In this document: positions 33,422 through 42,252 of the stretch, in pieces
How the letters are laid out: each line of letters opens with the position of its first letter
How positions within the stretch are numbered: the stretch's first letter is position 1
NCBI GenBank assembly: GCA_051005695.1
Contig: JBPCJC010000089.1
Span: 1-64,000, forward strand
Reading direction: 5' to 3'
Source of the DNA: JACCTI01 sp051005695
Lineage (GTDB): Bacteria > Verrucomicrobiota > Verrucomicrobiia > Chthoniobacterales > UBA10450
Length of the DNA: 64,000 nt
Translations under genes and position numbers: made by a program
Notes under the pieces: model-generated
Databases searched by the model: none
Told to the model about the DNA's origin: nothing
The model's input: only the letters and a program-made list of their open reading frames with translations

Positions 33422-33628
33422 CTGGGGCAGTGATTAAATCCGAGAGCTCGAAGAACAACAGAGATATCTTTCGCCGCCGCTTACTTTTTTGCGGAGGGGC
33501 GTCGTACTATTCGGGATAAAGCGGTCGCATTCCTAGGCCGAATCCATTCATCGATTCAAATTTTCGACGCGATTCCGCCTCGGCCTCGTTCAGCAAATTT
33601 TGCTGCTCCGTCAGGTCCAAGCGCGCTG

Positions 33629-33873
33629 TCCAAGGTGAAGATCCGCGTCGGGAAAAATGCGCCTAACGAAGGAGTGGTCATCCAAAATCTCGACGCCTCC
33701 CAGGCTCCGGCAGCGGCGGTCAACGTGCAGGTCGACCGGTAATCCGACACGGAGTTATCCGTCTCCTGGCAGCCCGGCTCGAACAACGCGACCCATTTCG
33801 TGATCGAACGCAGGCAGATAATGAGAACTGGGACACCGTGGGCGCGGTCGCCGCCAGCCACGCCGGCCCGCTC
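33629..33873 (+). pseudogene. Decayed fibronectin type III fragment
   Basis: In one frame the DNA reads VKIRVGKNAPNEGVVIQNLD, then SQAPAAAVNVQVDR, an in-frame TAA near 33740, and SDTELSVSWQPGSNNATHFV. The text LSVSWQPGSNNATHFVIER is typical of FN3 modules. The continuation NWDTVGAVAASHAG appears in another frame, so there is also a frameshift near 33815. No start or full domain is left. This is the only content I see in the 500-base gap 33422-33921; the first 200 bases of that gap hold nothing recognisable. Confidence 0.45.
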
Positions 33874-33921
33874 ATTCGTGGCGCGCGCCCACGCGTCGTG
33901 TATTATTTCGGCCCGCCGACA

Positions 33922-35277
33922 ATGCCGAAGTTCTACATCAAAACCTACGGCTGCCAGATGAATGAGCGCGATTCCGAGCAGGTCGCGCACTCGCTCCTCG
34001 CGCGCGGGTACCAAGCGGTGGCGAACGAAGCCGAGGCCGACGTGGTTCTCCTGAACACTTGCAGCGTGCGCGACATGGCCGAGCAGAAAGCGCTCGGCAA
34101 AATGGGGATGATGGGACCGCTGGCCAGGCGCCGGCCGGAAGTCGTCTTTGGTTTTCTCGGTTGCATGGCGCAGGCGCGCGGCGGCTCGTTATTCCAGGGT
34201 CTGCCGCATCTCGATCTCGTCGTCGGGACACAAAAATTTCATCGCGTAGCCGATTACGTGGATGAGCTCTTGGAAAAAAAGCGCACCCGCCGGATGGACG
34301 ATCCGCGCTTCTCCATCTCCGACACCGCGGAGGAAGCGGGCTCGCAGGGAACGATTCACGAGCAAGCCCTCGCGCCGCAGCAGGCGACCGCCTTCGTCTC
34401 CATCATGCAGGGCTGCAACATGCATTGCACTTTCTGCATCGTCCCGCGGACACGCGGCGCGGAGCGGAGCCGGACGATCGCCGAGATCGTGCAGGAAGTG
34501 ACAGAACTCGTTAGGCGCGGAGTCCGGGAGGTCACGCTCCTCGGCCAGATCGTGAATCTCTACGGCCGCCATGAATTTCCCGCGCGCGCTGGCCAGAGCC
34601 CGTTCGTGCAATTGCTCGAGGCGGTGCACGCGGTCGATGGTTTGGAACGATTACGTTTCACCTCGCCGCATCCGATCGGTTTTCGTGACGATCTTCTGCG
34701 CGCGCTCGCGGACCTGCCGAAGCTCGCCGAGCACGTGCACCTGCCGATGCAATCCGGCTCGAACCGGATCCTGAAAGCGATGCATCGCCCCTACACCGCG
34801 GAGAAATTTTTGCAGTTGGTCGAACGAATTCGCGCGGCTCAACCGAAGGTCGCGATTACCAGCGACGTCATCGTCGGTTTCCCGGGTGAAACTGAAGAGG
34901 ACTACGCGCAAACTCGCCAGCTGGTCGAGCAGATCCAGTTCGATAACGCGTTTATCTTTCGTTATTCCAAACGCGCGGAAACACCCGCCGCGGACTCGTT
35001 AGACCAAATTCCTGAGGAGACCAAAGAAGCGCGTAACCAGGACCTGCTCGGAGTGGTCGATCTTTCCGCTCATCGCGCGAACGATCGGCTCGTCGGTCAG
35101 ACGGTGGAGATTCTTTGTGAAGGACCGAGCCGGAACAATTCCGCGCGCCTCATGGGCCGCACCCGCACCAACAAAATCGTCGTCTTCGAAGGGCAACCGG
35201 AGCTTGCCGGAAAGTTGCTCCAGATCGACGTCCAGCAGGCCAATGGTTTCAGCTTGTATGGCACGCCGCGCATGTAA
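33922..35277 (+). CDS. miaB: tRNA-2-methylthio-N6-dimethylallyladenosine synthase
   Basis: The 451-residue radical-SAM enzyme adds a methylthio group at A37 of tRNA. The N-terminal cluster domain has three cysteines in KTYGCQMNERDSEQ, LLNTCSVRDMAEQKAL and FGFLGCMAQARG; the radical-SAM motif is GCNMHCTFCIVPRTRG (CxxxCxxC); a TRAM domain ends the chain. ATG 33922 (MPKFYIKTYG) fits the family start; upstream coding potential belongs to the FN3 remnant. The separate dimethylallyl transferase miaA is not in the window. Confidence 0.95.
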   Translation: MPKFYIKTYGCQMNERDSEQVAHSLLARGYQAVANEAEADVVLLNTCSVRDMAEQKALGKMGMMGPLARRRPEVVFGFLGCMAQARGGSLFQGLPHLDLVVGTQKFHRVADYVDELLEKKRTRRMDDPRFSISDTAEEAGSQGTIHEQALAPQQATAFVSIMQGCNMHCTFCIVPRTRGAERSRTIAEIVQEVTELVRRGVREVTLLGQIVNLYGRHEFPARAGQSPFVQLLEAVHAVDGLERLRFTSPHPIGFRDDLLRALADLPKLAEHVHLPMQSGSNRILKAMHRPYTAEKFLQLVERIRAAQPKVAITSDVIVGFPGETEEDYAQTRQLVEQIQFDNAFIFRYSKRAETPAADSLDQIPEETKEARNQDLLGVVDLSAHRANDRLVGQTVEILCEGPSRNNSARLMGRTRTNKIVVFEGQPELAGKLLQIDVQQANGFSLYGTPRM

Positions 35278-35295
35278 CCCTGCCGTTTTCCCGTC

Positions 35296-35847
35296 ATGAT
35301 TTATCACCTTTCGCTGCACACGGTTGGCCTAGTTACCGGGCTTTTGTTGCTCTTGCTTGGGGTTGCGGGATTGGTCGCTCCCGATGCCGTCAGCAAATTC
35401 GCGCGCGCGCTTCCCCGTTCCAAGGGCATGGGGATCGCACTCTTGAGCGTTGCCTTCGTCTGGAGCTTTTGGCTCCTCGCAACCATGGAAATGGGCGAGT
35501 TCTCCGCTTTTCGCCGGCCGCTCTTGATCGGTTTGCCGATCGCATTTTTCCTCGTCCTGCGCTTCGTCGATGAATTCCTTTCGGTGCGCGCGCTCGGGAT
35601 GCTCTGCTTGCTCGCGGGCGAACCACTTTTGGAAGCCGCCTTTCTCCGTTACGAAACCAGCCGCCTGCTCGTGACCGTGTTCGCTTATCTTCTGATCGTG
35701 CTTGGATTGTTCTGGGTGACGATGCCGTATCTCCTGCGCGATCAGATTAACTGGAGCACGCGCAGCAATGGCCGCCTGCGTGCGCTTCATCTGCTCGCGT
35801 TGATTTACGGCGCCGCGATTCTCGCCTGCGCCGTCACCAGCTACTGA
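35296..35847 (+). CDS. Polytopic membrane protein, unknown function
   Basis: The 183-residue protein has about five hydrophobic helices, starting LVTGLLLLLLGVAGLVAP and ending ALHLLALIYGAAILACAV, with short loops. I do not recognise the family. It lies 18 bases after miaB and 33 bases before the GT9 gene on the same strand, so it may be co-transcribed with them. A CTAACGA motif copy begins directly at its stop codon. Confidence 0.7.
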   Translation: MIYHLSLHTVGLVTGLLLLLLGVAGLVAPDAVSKFARALPRSKGMGIALLSVAFVWSFWLLATMEMGEFSAFRRPLLIGLPIAFFLVLRFVDEFLSVRALGMLCLLAGEPLLEAAFLRYETSRLLVTVFAYLLIVLGLFWVTMPYLLRDQINWSTRSNGRLRALHLLALIYGAAILACAVTSY

Positions 35848-35880
35848 TCGTTAGGCGCGCGCGGCGCTCCTGTCGTTTCG

Positions 35881-36828
35881 ATGAATCGCATCCTCGTGAT
35901 CCGCGGCGGTGCGATCGGGGATTTCATCCTCACCCTCCCGGCGATCAAACTCCTGCGCGAAAATTTCCCGCGCGCGCATCTCGAAATTCTTGGCTACAAA
36001 CACATCGTCGCGCTCGCAGAGCAGCGCTTCTACGCGCAAGCGGTCCGTTCAATCGAATACGGCCGGCTGGCCAGCTTCTTCGCCCGCGACGCGGAACTGC
36101 CTCCTGATCTCGCCGATTACTTCCACGGCTTCGATCTCATCGTTAGTTATCTCTTCGATCCGGATCAAATCTTCGAACGCAATCTGCGTCGGTGCGGGGT
36201 GGACAATTTTCTCGCCGGCTCACCAAAAATCGGAGCACACGAACACGCCGCACGCCAGCTCGCGCGACCGCTCGAGGAGTTGGATCTCTCGTTAGGCGAA
36301 GCCGGCGCGCAGCTTTTCCCCTCGTCAGCCGATCGGGCGTTTGGCCGAGATTTTCTCTCGACTAACGAGTCCGAAATCATCGCGCTCCATCCCGGCAGCG
36401 GAAGCCCGACGAAAAATTGGCCGGTCGAAAATTGGCTCGAGCTTGCGTGCTGGCTCATCGAATCGCGACCAGCCGATTCGCTCCTCATCGTCGGCGGCGA
36501 AGCGGATCGCGAAACACTAGCCAGCGTGCGGCGTGTCCTGCCAGCAACCGTCCGCTTCGCGGAAAACCTCTCCTTAACAGAACTGGCTGCCGTCCTGGAG
36601 CAATGCGCGCTTTTCCTCGGTCATGACAGCGGGATTTCACACCTGGCCGCAGCCGTCGGCGCGCCCTGCATTTTGTTATTCGGCCCGACCGATCCCGCAG
36701 TCTGGGCGCCACTGGGCAAAAACGTGCAAGTGATTCGCTCGCCTAACGAGACCTTGGCGGAAATCTCCGGCGCCCGAGTGCAGCGAGCGGTCGACTACGA
36801 ACTGATGCGCATCGGCATCAAGACGTAA
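35881..36828 (+). CDS. Glycosyltransferase family 9 (heptosyltransferase-like)
   Basis: A 315-residue GT-B enzyme with ILVIRGGAIGDFILTLPAIK at the N-terminus, LHPGSGSPTKNWPVENW (donor-binding linker) and FLGHDSGISHLAAAVGAPCI followed by LFGPTDPAVWAPLG, all signatures of ADP-heptose:LPS heptosyltransferases. It probably adds a sugar to lipopolysaccharide core or a related envelope glycan. It overlaps the convergent dnaN gene by 34 bases. Confidence 0.9.
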   Translation: MNRILVIRGGAIGDFILTLPAIKLLRENFPRAHLEILGYKHIVALAEQRFYAQAVRSIEYGRLASFFARDAELPPDLADYFHGFDLIVSYLFDPDQIFERNLRRCGVDNFLAGSPKIGAHEHAARQLARPLEELDLSLGEAGAQLFPSSADRAFGRDFLSTNESEIIALHPGSGSPTKNWPVENWLELACWLIESRPADSLLIVGGEADRETLASVRRVLPATVRFAENLSLTELAAVLEQCALFLGHDSGISHLAAAVGAPCILLFGPTDPAVWAPLGKNVQVIRSPNETLAEISGARVQRAVDYELMRIGIKT

Positions 36829-37892
36829 AGAAACGGCGTTTGAATCTTGAGCACGCCCGGGCTCATCTCGTCGATCAGATCGAGGAAGACTTCGTCTTCG
36901 GTCAACGCGCGCAGCGGCGCCATGAAAAATTCGGGGTTGAACGCGATCGAAAATTCCCGGCCTTTGTAGGCCACTGCGAGCGATTCTTTCGCTTCCCCGA
37001 CTTCCGGAGTGTTCGCGGTGATGTCGATGTTGTTCTTGGTGAAATTAAGTTTGATCGAGTTGGATTTGTCGCTCGCCAGCAGGGAAACGCGGCGGAGCGA
37101 ATTCAAAAATGTCTCGCGCTCGAGGGTGACGCGCTCCTTCGTTTCCGAGGGAATGACCTGTCGATAGTTCGGATAATTACCTTCGATCAATTTCGAAACC
37201 AGGAGCGTGTTGTTGAGATCGAAGGCGATCTGTCCGCTGCCGAAACTCACTTTCACTTCGCCGTCGTCCGTCAGGAGGCGCTGCAATTCCGTGACCGCTT
37301 TTGTCGGCACGATGATGTCGGCTTCGTGACTGCGCGGAAATTCGAGCTCGATATCGACCATCGCCAAACGCCGTCCATCGGTCGCCACGAGGGTGAGCTT
37401 GTTGTCCTTCAGGCTAAACAAAACGCCGTTGAGGACGTAGCGCGTTTCGTCGGTGGAGATCGCATAGGAAGTTTTGCGCAAACCGTCGCGCAAATCCTTC
37501 TGCTTGATCGTGACCACTTTCGCGCCCTCGAATTTCGGGAGCGGCGGAAATTCCTCTTCGGGCAATCCGAGAATCTTGAAAAAACTTTGGCCGCTGCGAA
37601 TCGAAGCCGCGTTTTTGCCGTCGACTTCGATGAGGATTTCGCTCGAAGGAAGTTCGCGAATGATGGTGAACAAGCGGCGCGCCGGCAAAGTGGTCGCGCC
37701 TTCTTTTTCCACCTTCGCTTCGAAACTGCCGCGGACTCCGACGTCGAGATCGGTCGTGGTCAGATGAACTTCATCGCCGTTCGCCTGCAGCAAAACATTC
37801 GAGAGAATCGGCAAGGTCGTCCGCGTGCTGACAACGTTCTGCACCTGCTGCAAACCTTCGAGCAATTTTTCTTTGGTGACGCTAAATTTCAT
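36795..37892 (-). CDS. dnaN: DNA polymerase III beta subunit (sliding clamp)
   Basis: The 365-residue clamp encircles DNA and tethers the replicative polymerase. Three similar domains are visible; signatures are MKFSVTKEKLLEGLQQVQNV, ILSNVLLQANGDEVHLTTTD and the C-terminal VLMPMRI typical of beta clamps. It lies downstream of dnaA with a 115-base gap, the classic order next to the origin. The gap 37893-38007 contains one CTAACGA motif and no DnaA box I can see. Confidence 0.97.
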   Translation of the reverse strand: MKFSVTKEKLLEGLQQVQNVVSTRTTLPILSNVLLQANGDEVHLTTTDLDVGVRGSFEAKVEKEGATTLPARRLFTIIRELPSSEILIEVDGKNAASIRSGQSFFKILGLPEEEFPPLPKFEGAKVVTIKQKDLRDGLRKTSYAISTDETRYVLNGVLFSLKDNKLTLVATDGRRLAMVDIELEFPRSHEADIIVPTKAVTELQRLLTDDGEVKVSFGSGQIAFDLNNTLLVSKLIEGNYPNYRQVIPSETKERVTLERETFLNSLRRVSLLASDKSNSIKLNFTKNNIDITANTPEVGEAKESLAVAYKGREFSIAFNPEFFMAPLRALTEDEVFLDLIDEMSPGVLKIQTPFLYVLMPMRISS

Positions 37893-38007
37893 GAGGGCGG
37901 GCGAGCTATGATGTAAGGCTTACGATTTTATTCGGCAACCGCAATCTCTCCTATGCACGAGGCGTGCGGTTGGTGATCGCGTTGGCTGCGCTAACGAGAC
38001 CTGGAAC

Positions 38008-39375
38008 TCAGCGTTTCAGCGAACTGTCGATGAAGGAAATCGTTTGCCGGAGGTTATCCTGCTCCACCATCCGTCGCTTCACCAGCTTGCAGGCGTGCAG
38101 GACGGTGCCGTGATCTCGTCCGCCAAAGGCATCGCCGATTTCGTTCAGCGAAGCTTTGGTTAGTTCGCGCGCCAAATACATCGCGATCTGGCGCGGGAAA
38201 GCGATGTTGGCCGGCCGGCGTTTACTGGTCATGTCGGCAATCCGGACGTCGAAGTGCTCGGCCACGCGCCGTTGAATTTGCTCGATCGTGACCGCGTGCC
38301 GCGCTTCCTCGTTGAGGATGTCCTTGAGTAAGTGCTCGACGATTTCGTTGGTCAGTTCCTTCCCGCTCAGCGAAGCGAAGGAAGCCACGCGCATGAGCGC
38401 GCCTTCCAGCCGGCGGACATTGGTGCGGATGCGCAAGGCGAGAAAATCGAAAATCTCATCGCGCAAAGTGATGTGCAGCGTGCGCGCTTTTTTGCGCAGG
38501 ATGGCGGTGCGCGTCTCGACGTCGGGCGGTTGCAGCTCCGCCGTCAGGCCCCATTCGAAACGCGAAACGAGGCGATGCTCGAGGTTGGCAATCTCCGAGG
38601 CCGGGCGATCGCTCGAGAGCACGATTTGTTTATGCCCGTCGAAAAGGGTGTTGAAGGTGTGAAAAAATTCTTCCTGCGAGCGCTCTTTGCCGCCGAGGAA
38701 TTGGATGTCATCAATCAAGAGCAAATCGGCCTGGCGATAACGCTTCCGGAATTTCACCAGGGTGCTGTGCTGGATCGCGTCGATGAACTCGTTGATGAAG
38801 AGCTCGCTCGAGAGATACATCACTTTCGGATTTTTTTTGTTCGCCCAAACGTATTGCCCAATCGCTTGCATCAGATGGGTTTTGCCGAGGCCAACGCCAC
38901 CATAAATGAAGAGCGGGTTGTACGTGCGCGCGGGTGATTTTGCGACGGCGAGACTGGCGGCGTGGGCGATTTCGTTGTTCGGGCCGACGACGAATGATTC
39001 GAAATTATTTCGCGGATTTAACCCGAGCGCGCTGCCGCTGTGCTTCGCGTCGCGCGGAGTCTCGCGCACTTTTTGGCTTTCCTCGATCTCGTCCGCAGCC
39101 GCTTGCGCGGTCGCATTCGCGCTATCCGACGGCATGGTGAATTTGATCGCCCGCGGACCGCCCAATGCCGACTCCGTCGCGGCCTGCAAAGCGACCATGT
39201 GGTTACTCTCAATCCAGAATTGGTAGATGTTATTCGGGACTAAAAAAGTGAGCACATCTTCGGTCGCCCCGACCAGCTTCACCGCCGAAAACCAACGCTT
39301 GTAAGTGTCCGGGCTGACCTGCGGTTTCAGCGCAGTCGAAAGCTTCAACCATATTTGAGCACACTTCTCTTCCAT
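38008..39375 (-). CDS. dnaA: Chromosomal replication initiator DnaA
   Basis: The 455-residue AAA+ initiator has the N-terminal domain I (WLKLSTALKPQVSPDTYKRW), Walker A GGVGLGKTHLMQAIGQ, Walker B LLLIDDIQFLGGKERSQEEF, sensor motifs, and the C-terminal DNA-binding signature GRDHGTVLHACKLVKRR. It opens the origin by binding DnaA boxes. The upstream region 39376-39966 carries tandem DnaA-box-like sites and AT-rich DNA; dnaN follows on the same strand. Confidence 0.98.
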   Translation of the reverse strand: MEEKCAQIWLKLSTALKPQVSPDTYKRWFSAVKLVGATEDVLTFLVPNNIYQFWIESNHMVALQAATESALGGPRAIKFTMPSDSANATAQAAADEIEESQKVRETPRDAKHSGSALGLNPRNNFESFVVGPNNEIAHAASLAVAKSPARTYNPLFIYGGVGLGKTHLMQAIGQYVWANKKNPKVMYLSSELFINEFIDAIQHSTLVKFRKRYRQADLLLIDDIQFLGGKERSQEEFFHTFNTLFDGHKQIVLSSDRPASEIANLEHRLVSRFEWGLTAELQPPDVETRTAILRKKARTLHITLRDEIFDFLALRIRTNVRRLEGALMRVASFASLSGKELTNEIVEHLLKDILNEEARHAVTIEQIQRRVAEHFDVRIADMTSKRRPANIAFPRQIAMYLARELTKASLNEIGDAFGGRDHGTVLHACKLVKRRMVEQDNLRQTISFIDSSLKR

Positions 39376-39966
39376 ACGGACTTGTTAACAGGGTTAAGCA
39401 ACCCGCGCAGCGAGGTGCCATGAGGGAAAAGAGCCGACGCAGATCTCGTCTCCCCCGAAAGAATTAGGTGCAGGCGCAGCCGTCCGGCAGGAAAATAAGA
39501 TGGGAAAAATCGCAAAACACGAGGGGGAAACGCGTTTTGGCCCGTTGATCAGAAATTGAAACCCACCCGCACGGCCGCAATTTTTTGCGCGGCGGTCGTG
39601 AGGGGCGGGTGTCAAAATCATGCGGCTACTTCGTTGGCTGACAGTTTGTTCACATCTTGTTCACACCCACTCGATTCCCTCTCTGCCAGCGGCTTGAGAT
39701 TAGAAACGCATCCATGGTCGAACAAGAAAAATTCGGAAGTTTATTTTCCATTCGCGTCCAAAAAAATCTTGACGGAAAAATTGAACCGGCGAGTGCCTCG
39801 GGCGTCTAAACGAGACCGCTCAGGTGCAGCGTTGACCGGTAATGCGCGCTCGCGCATTTTCGCTCTTCGAGGAAGACTGCGCGGAGCGTATCGACTCACG
39901 GAAAATGCCACGAAAACCCGATCCCTCGCCCATTTCCGTGTCGAAAATTTCCCGGCCTAACGAGTA
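39376..39966. other. Candidate replication origin (oriC) region
   Basis: A 590-base gene-free stretch upstream of dnaA. It contains a tandem pair of TTGTTCACA sites, a GTTAAC palindrome near the dnaA start (CTTGTTAACAGGGTTAAG), purine-rich and A-rich runs (GGAAAATAAGATGGGAAAAA around 39490), and the most AT-rich segment at about 39719-39790, which could be the unwinding element. Only two good DnaA boxes are seen, fewer than in well-studied origins. The far end holds the CTAACGA motif just before the exported protein gene. Confidence 0.5.
39646..39665 (+). promoter_or_regulatory. Two tandem DnaA-box-like sites
   Basis: TTGTTCACA at 39646-39654 and again at 39657-39665, direct repeats 11 bases apart, about one helical turn. 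Each differs from TTATNCACA only at position 3, and the TTGTNCACA form is the usual box of GC-rich genomes. Their place 270 bases upstream of dnaA supports initiator binding or dnaA autoregulation. Confidence 0.52.
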
Positions 39967-40485
39967 ATGCGACCACTCCTCGCCTCTCTCGTCCTGCTGT
40001 TTTTGGCGGTGATCTCGGCGCGCGCCGGGGACGACATTCCGCCCCCGTTCGGATTCCGCTGGAACGATCCTGTGGCCAAAGTCGAGCAGGTTCTGGTGGC
40101 GGCGAAGGCGAAGATTGTCGGCCGCGACAAAAAAGAAAAACGCGAGATCTGGAGTGTGGAAGGCCTGGTCCAACCGGGGCTCAAGCGAACCCTTTTCAAG
40201 TTCAAGGAAGGCTTTCTCGTCGAGGTCGAACTGCAGTACGAATACGACAAGTGGACGATCGAAAATTATAACAGCCGGATGGGCGAAATTCGCCGCTACT
40301 TCGATTCCAAGTTCGGCACCGGCAAGCTGGTTTCGCGCACCCGCGACACCGACTCGGATGTCGTCCAAACATTGGTCGGCTATCAGTGGATTGTGGGCGG
40401 AACGATGCTCGAGCTTTTCTATTTCTCCGCGGAAAAACAGCCGAATCTTTTCCGCACCATCACCGTTACCTACCGCGCCATCTAG
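39967..40485 (+). CDS. Exported protein, unknown function
   Basis: The 172-residue protein has a clear signal peptide (LLASLVLLFLAVISARAG) and a mature domain starting DDIPPPFGFRWNDPVAKVEQ, with later YDKWTIENYNSRMGEIRRYF and TVTYRAI. The FGFRWNDP opening resembles small periplasmic proteins of unknown role. The start ATG lies 4 bases after a CTAACGA motif, in the same 14-base context as the start of the alpha-E gene at 2596. It converges on def. Confidence 0.7.
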   Translation: MRPLLASLVLLFLAVISARAGDDIPPPFGFRWNDPVAKVEQVLVAAKAKIVGRDKKEKREIWSVEGLVQPGLKRTLFKFKEGFLVEVELQYEYDKWTIENYNSRMGEIRRYFDSKFGTGKLVSRTRDTDSDVVQTLVGYQWIVGGTMLELFYFSAEKQPNLFRTITVTYRAI

Positions 40486-40519
40486 GGCGCGCTGCGCTGG
40501 CCTAACGAGTGATCGCGGG

Positions 40520-41077
40520 TCAACCGCGTTGCGTTTCTTTCTGCAAACGCTTCAGCCGGCTGGCCACGCTGGCCTTCGAGACCGAGCTCATTCGATCGAT
40601 GAAAAGGATCCCGTTGAGATGATCGATCTCGTGCTGCAACGCGCGCGCCAGCAAACCCGACGCTGCGATCTCGACCGTTTCACCACCGAGCGTTTCTGCT
40701 TTCACGACCACCGCATGCGCCCGATCGATCTCCCCGGTGATCTCCGGAAAACTCAGACAACCTTCACTGCCGGCGACGATTTCTTCGCCGAGCTGAAGCT
40801 GCGGATTGAGGAGGACTAACGGCATCGCAATTGCGGGATCCATTTCCTGTCCGTTGAGTTTCAAAGTGCTCGGCTTTTCCTCCGCTTCCGAGACATCGAC
40901 CACGATCAGTTGCAGGGCTTCGCCGATTTGTTGCGCCGCTAAGCCGACCCCATTCGCCGCCTGCATCGTTTCCAACATGTCCGAAGCCAAAGCGCGGACG
41001 CGTTCGTCCGCTTGCGCGATCCGGCGCCCTTTCGCCCGCAAGATCGGGTCGCCATATTTCACGATCGGCAATTTCAT
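40520..41077 (-). CDS. def: Peptide deformylase
   Basis: The 185-residue metalloenzyme removes the formyl group from new proteins. All three motifs are present: GVGLAAQQIG, EGCLSFP (metal Cys) and QHEIDHLNGILF (HExxH). C-terminal RLKRLQKETQRG is a basic extension. It is the last gene of the tonB-exbB-exbD operon and overlaps exbD by 4 bases; the usual partner fmt is absent here. Confidence 0.96.
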   Translation of the reverse strand: MKLPIVKYGDPILRAKGRRIAQADERVRALASDMLETMQAANGVGLAAQQIGEALQLIVVDVSEAEEKPSTLKLNGQEMDPAIAMPLVLLNPQLQLGEEIVAGSEGCLSFPEITGEIDRAHAVVVKAETLGGETVEIAASGLLARALQHEIDHLNGILFIDRMSSVSKASVASRLKRLQKETQRG

Positions 41078-41481
41078 TTTTCGCCGTGAGTGAAGGCGGG
41101 CAAGTTTTTCACGCCCGCTAATTTGAGCGCGTCCATCACTTTGATGATGGTGCCAAACGACGCCTTTTTGTCGGCCTGCAGCGCGAGCGCAGATTTCTTC
41201 GCGGCGACCAATTCGCGGACGGCAACTTCGAGTTCTTCCACCGGCAACGGCCGGCCATCGAGCGAGACCTCATCGTTTGCATCCACGCTGACAATCGCAT
41301 GGTCTTCTTCCGACGGCGCCTTGGTCGCGGTTTGGGATTCCGGGAGATTGATCTGCACTTCCGGCTGATCTTTTTTGAAGGTGGTCGAGACGACGAAAAA
41401 GATCAGCAGAATGGTCAGGATATCGACTAACGAGACGATGATGATGGAGGGCGCGCGCCGCTTCCGCACTGCGATCTTCAT
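41074..41481 (-). CDS. exbD: ExbD/TolR biopolymer transport protein
   Basis: The 135-residue protein has a short basic N-terminus, one TM helix with the essential Asp (IIIVSLVDILTILLIFFVVS) and a periplasmic domain with the typical ALALQADKKASFGTIIKVMD region. With ExbB it forms the proton-driven motor that energises TonB or Tol. It lies 18 bases downstream of exbB and overlaps def. Confidence 0.93.
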   Translation of the reverse strand: MKIAVRKRRAPSIIIVSLVDILTILLIFFVVSTTFKKDQPEVQINLPESQTATKAPSEEDHAIVSVDANDEVSLDGRPLPVEELEVAVRELVAAKKSALALQADKKASFGTIIKVMDALKLAGVKNLPAFTHGEK

Positions 41482-41499
41482 GACAGCAAACCGCGTTCG

Positions 41500-42252
41500 T
41501 TAGGCGCTGGGATGGACCGGAACGATCGGCACCGGCGCGGGCGTGGTCACCGCGCCGGCGGTGGCGCGTTGGGTCGCGGCACCATCCGCGCGTTTCACCC
41601 TTCCGTAATAACATTTGCCGATCAACTCGACCACGAGGGTCTCCATTTCCACCGACATCACTTCGATCTTTTTCGAGAAATAACTGAAGGCCACCAGCGA
41701 AGGCACCGCGATCGAAAGGCCGAAGACGGTTGCGTTCAACGCTTCCGCAATGCCGCGCGCCACCTGTTGCGTGTTCGAGGCGCCGGAACTAATTCCGAGC
41801 GCCGAAAAAACGTGCACCAACCCCGAGACCGCGCCGATCAATCCCAACAACGGCGCGATGCCGGTGATGATCTCGAGCACAATTAGCCCGCGTTCGAGCA
41901 CGACCAATTCGTGCCGCGCTTTGGTTTCCACCACCTCGACAGTTTCGCTCCGCGGCGCGCGCAAATGTTGCAAGGCCATCCGCACCAAACGCGCGAGCGA
42001 CGAGTCGTCCTGTTGCGCAATCCGCGCCAAGCGTTCCGCGCTGCCGCCGGGAACGAGCCGTTCGATTTCGCTCTCGATCACCAACGGAAGCACATTCTTT
42101 CGTTGCAAGGCCAACCCGCGGAGAATGATCGTCGTCACGGTCATGATCGAACAGAGCAACAGCGGCCACATGAAGATTCCGCCGGAGATGAAAAACTGCC
42201 AGACGTCGTTCGCCGGCCAGGGAAGTTGCGCGAGGAGCGAAAGAAAAATCAT
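41500..42252 (-). CDS. exbB: MotA/TolQ/ExbB proton channel protein
   Basis: The 250-residue protein has three TM helices: IFMWPLLLCSIMTVTTIIL, then GLIVLEIITGIAPLLGLIGA and a third GIAEALNATVFGLSIAVPSL, the last two being the ExbB/TolQ signature. It forms the pentameric stator with exbD. It overlaps tonB by 4 bases (ATGA), so tonB, exbB, exbD and def form one operon. The Pro/Val tail (TTPAPVPIVPVHP) is unusual. Confidence 0.93.
   Translation of the reverse strand: MIFLSLLAQLPWPANDVWQFFISGGIFMWPLLLCSIMTVTTIILRGLALQRKNVLPLVIESEIERLVPGGSAERLARIAQQDDSSLARLVRMALQHLRAPRSETVEVVETKARHELVVLERGLIVLEIITGIAPLLGLIGAVSGLVHVFSALGISSGASNTQQVARGIAEALNATVFGLSIAVPSLVAFSYFSKKIEVMSVEMETLVVELIGKCYYGRVKRADGAATQRATAGAVTTPAPVPIVPVHPSA

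Noticed and set aside
36840..37916. Plus-strand open frame of 358 codons
   Set aside because: Antisense to dnaN; a product of high GC content at third positions.
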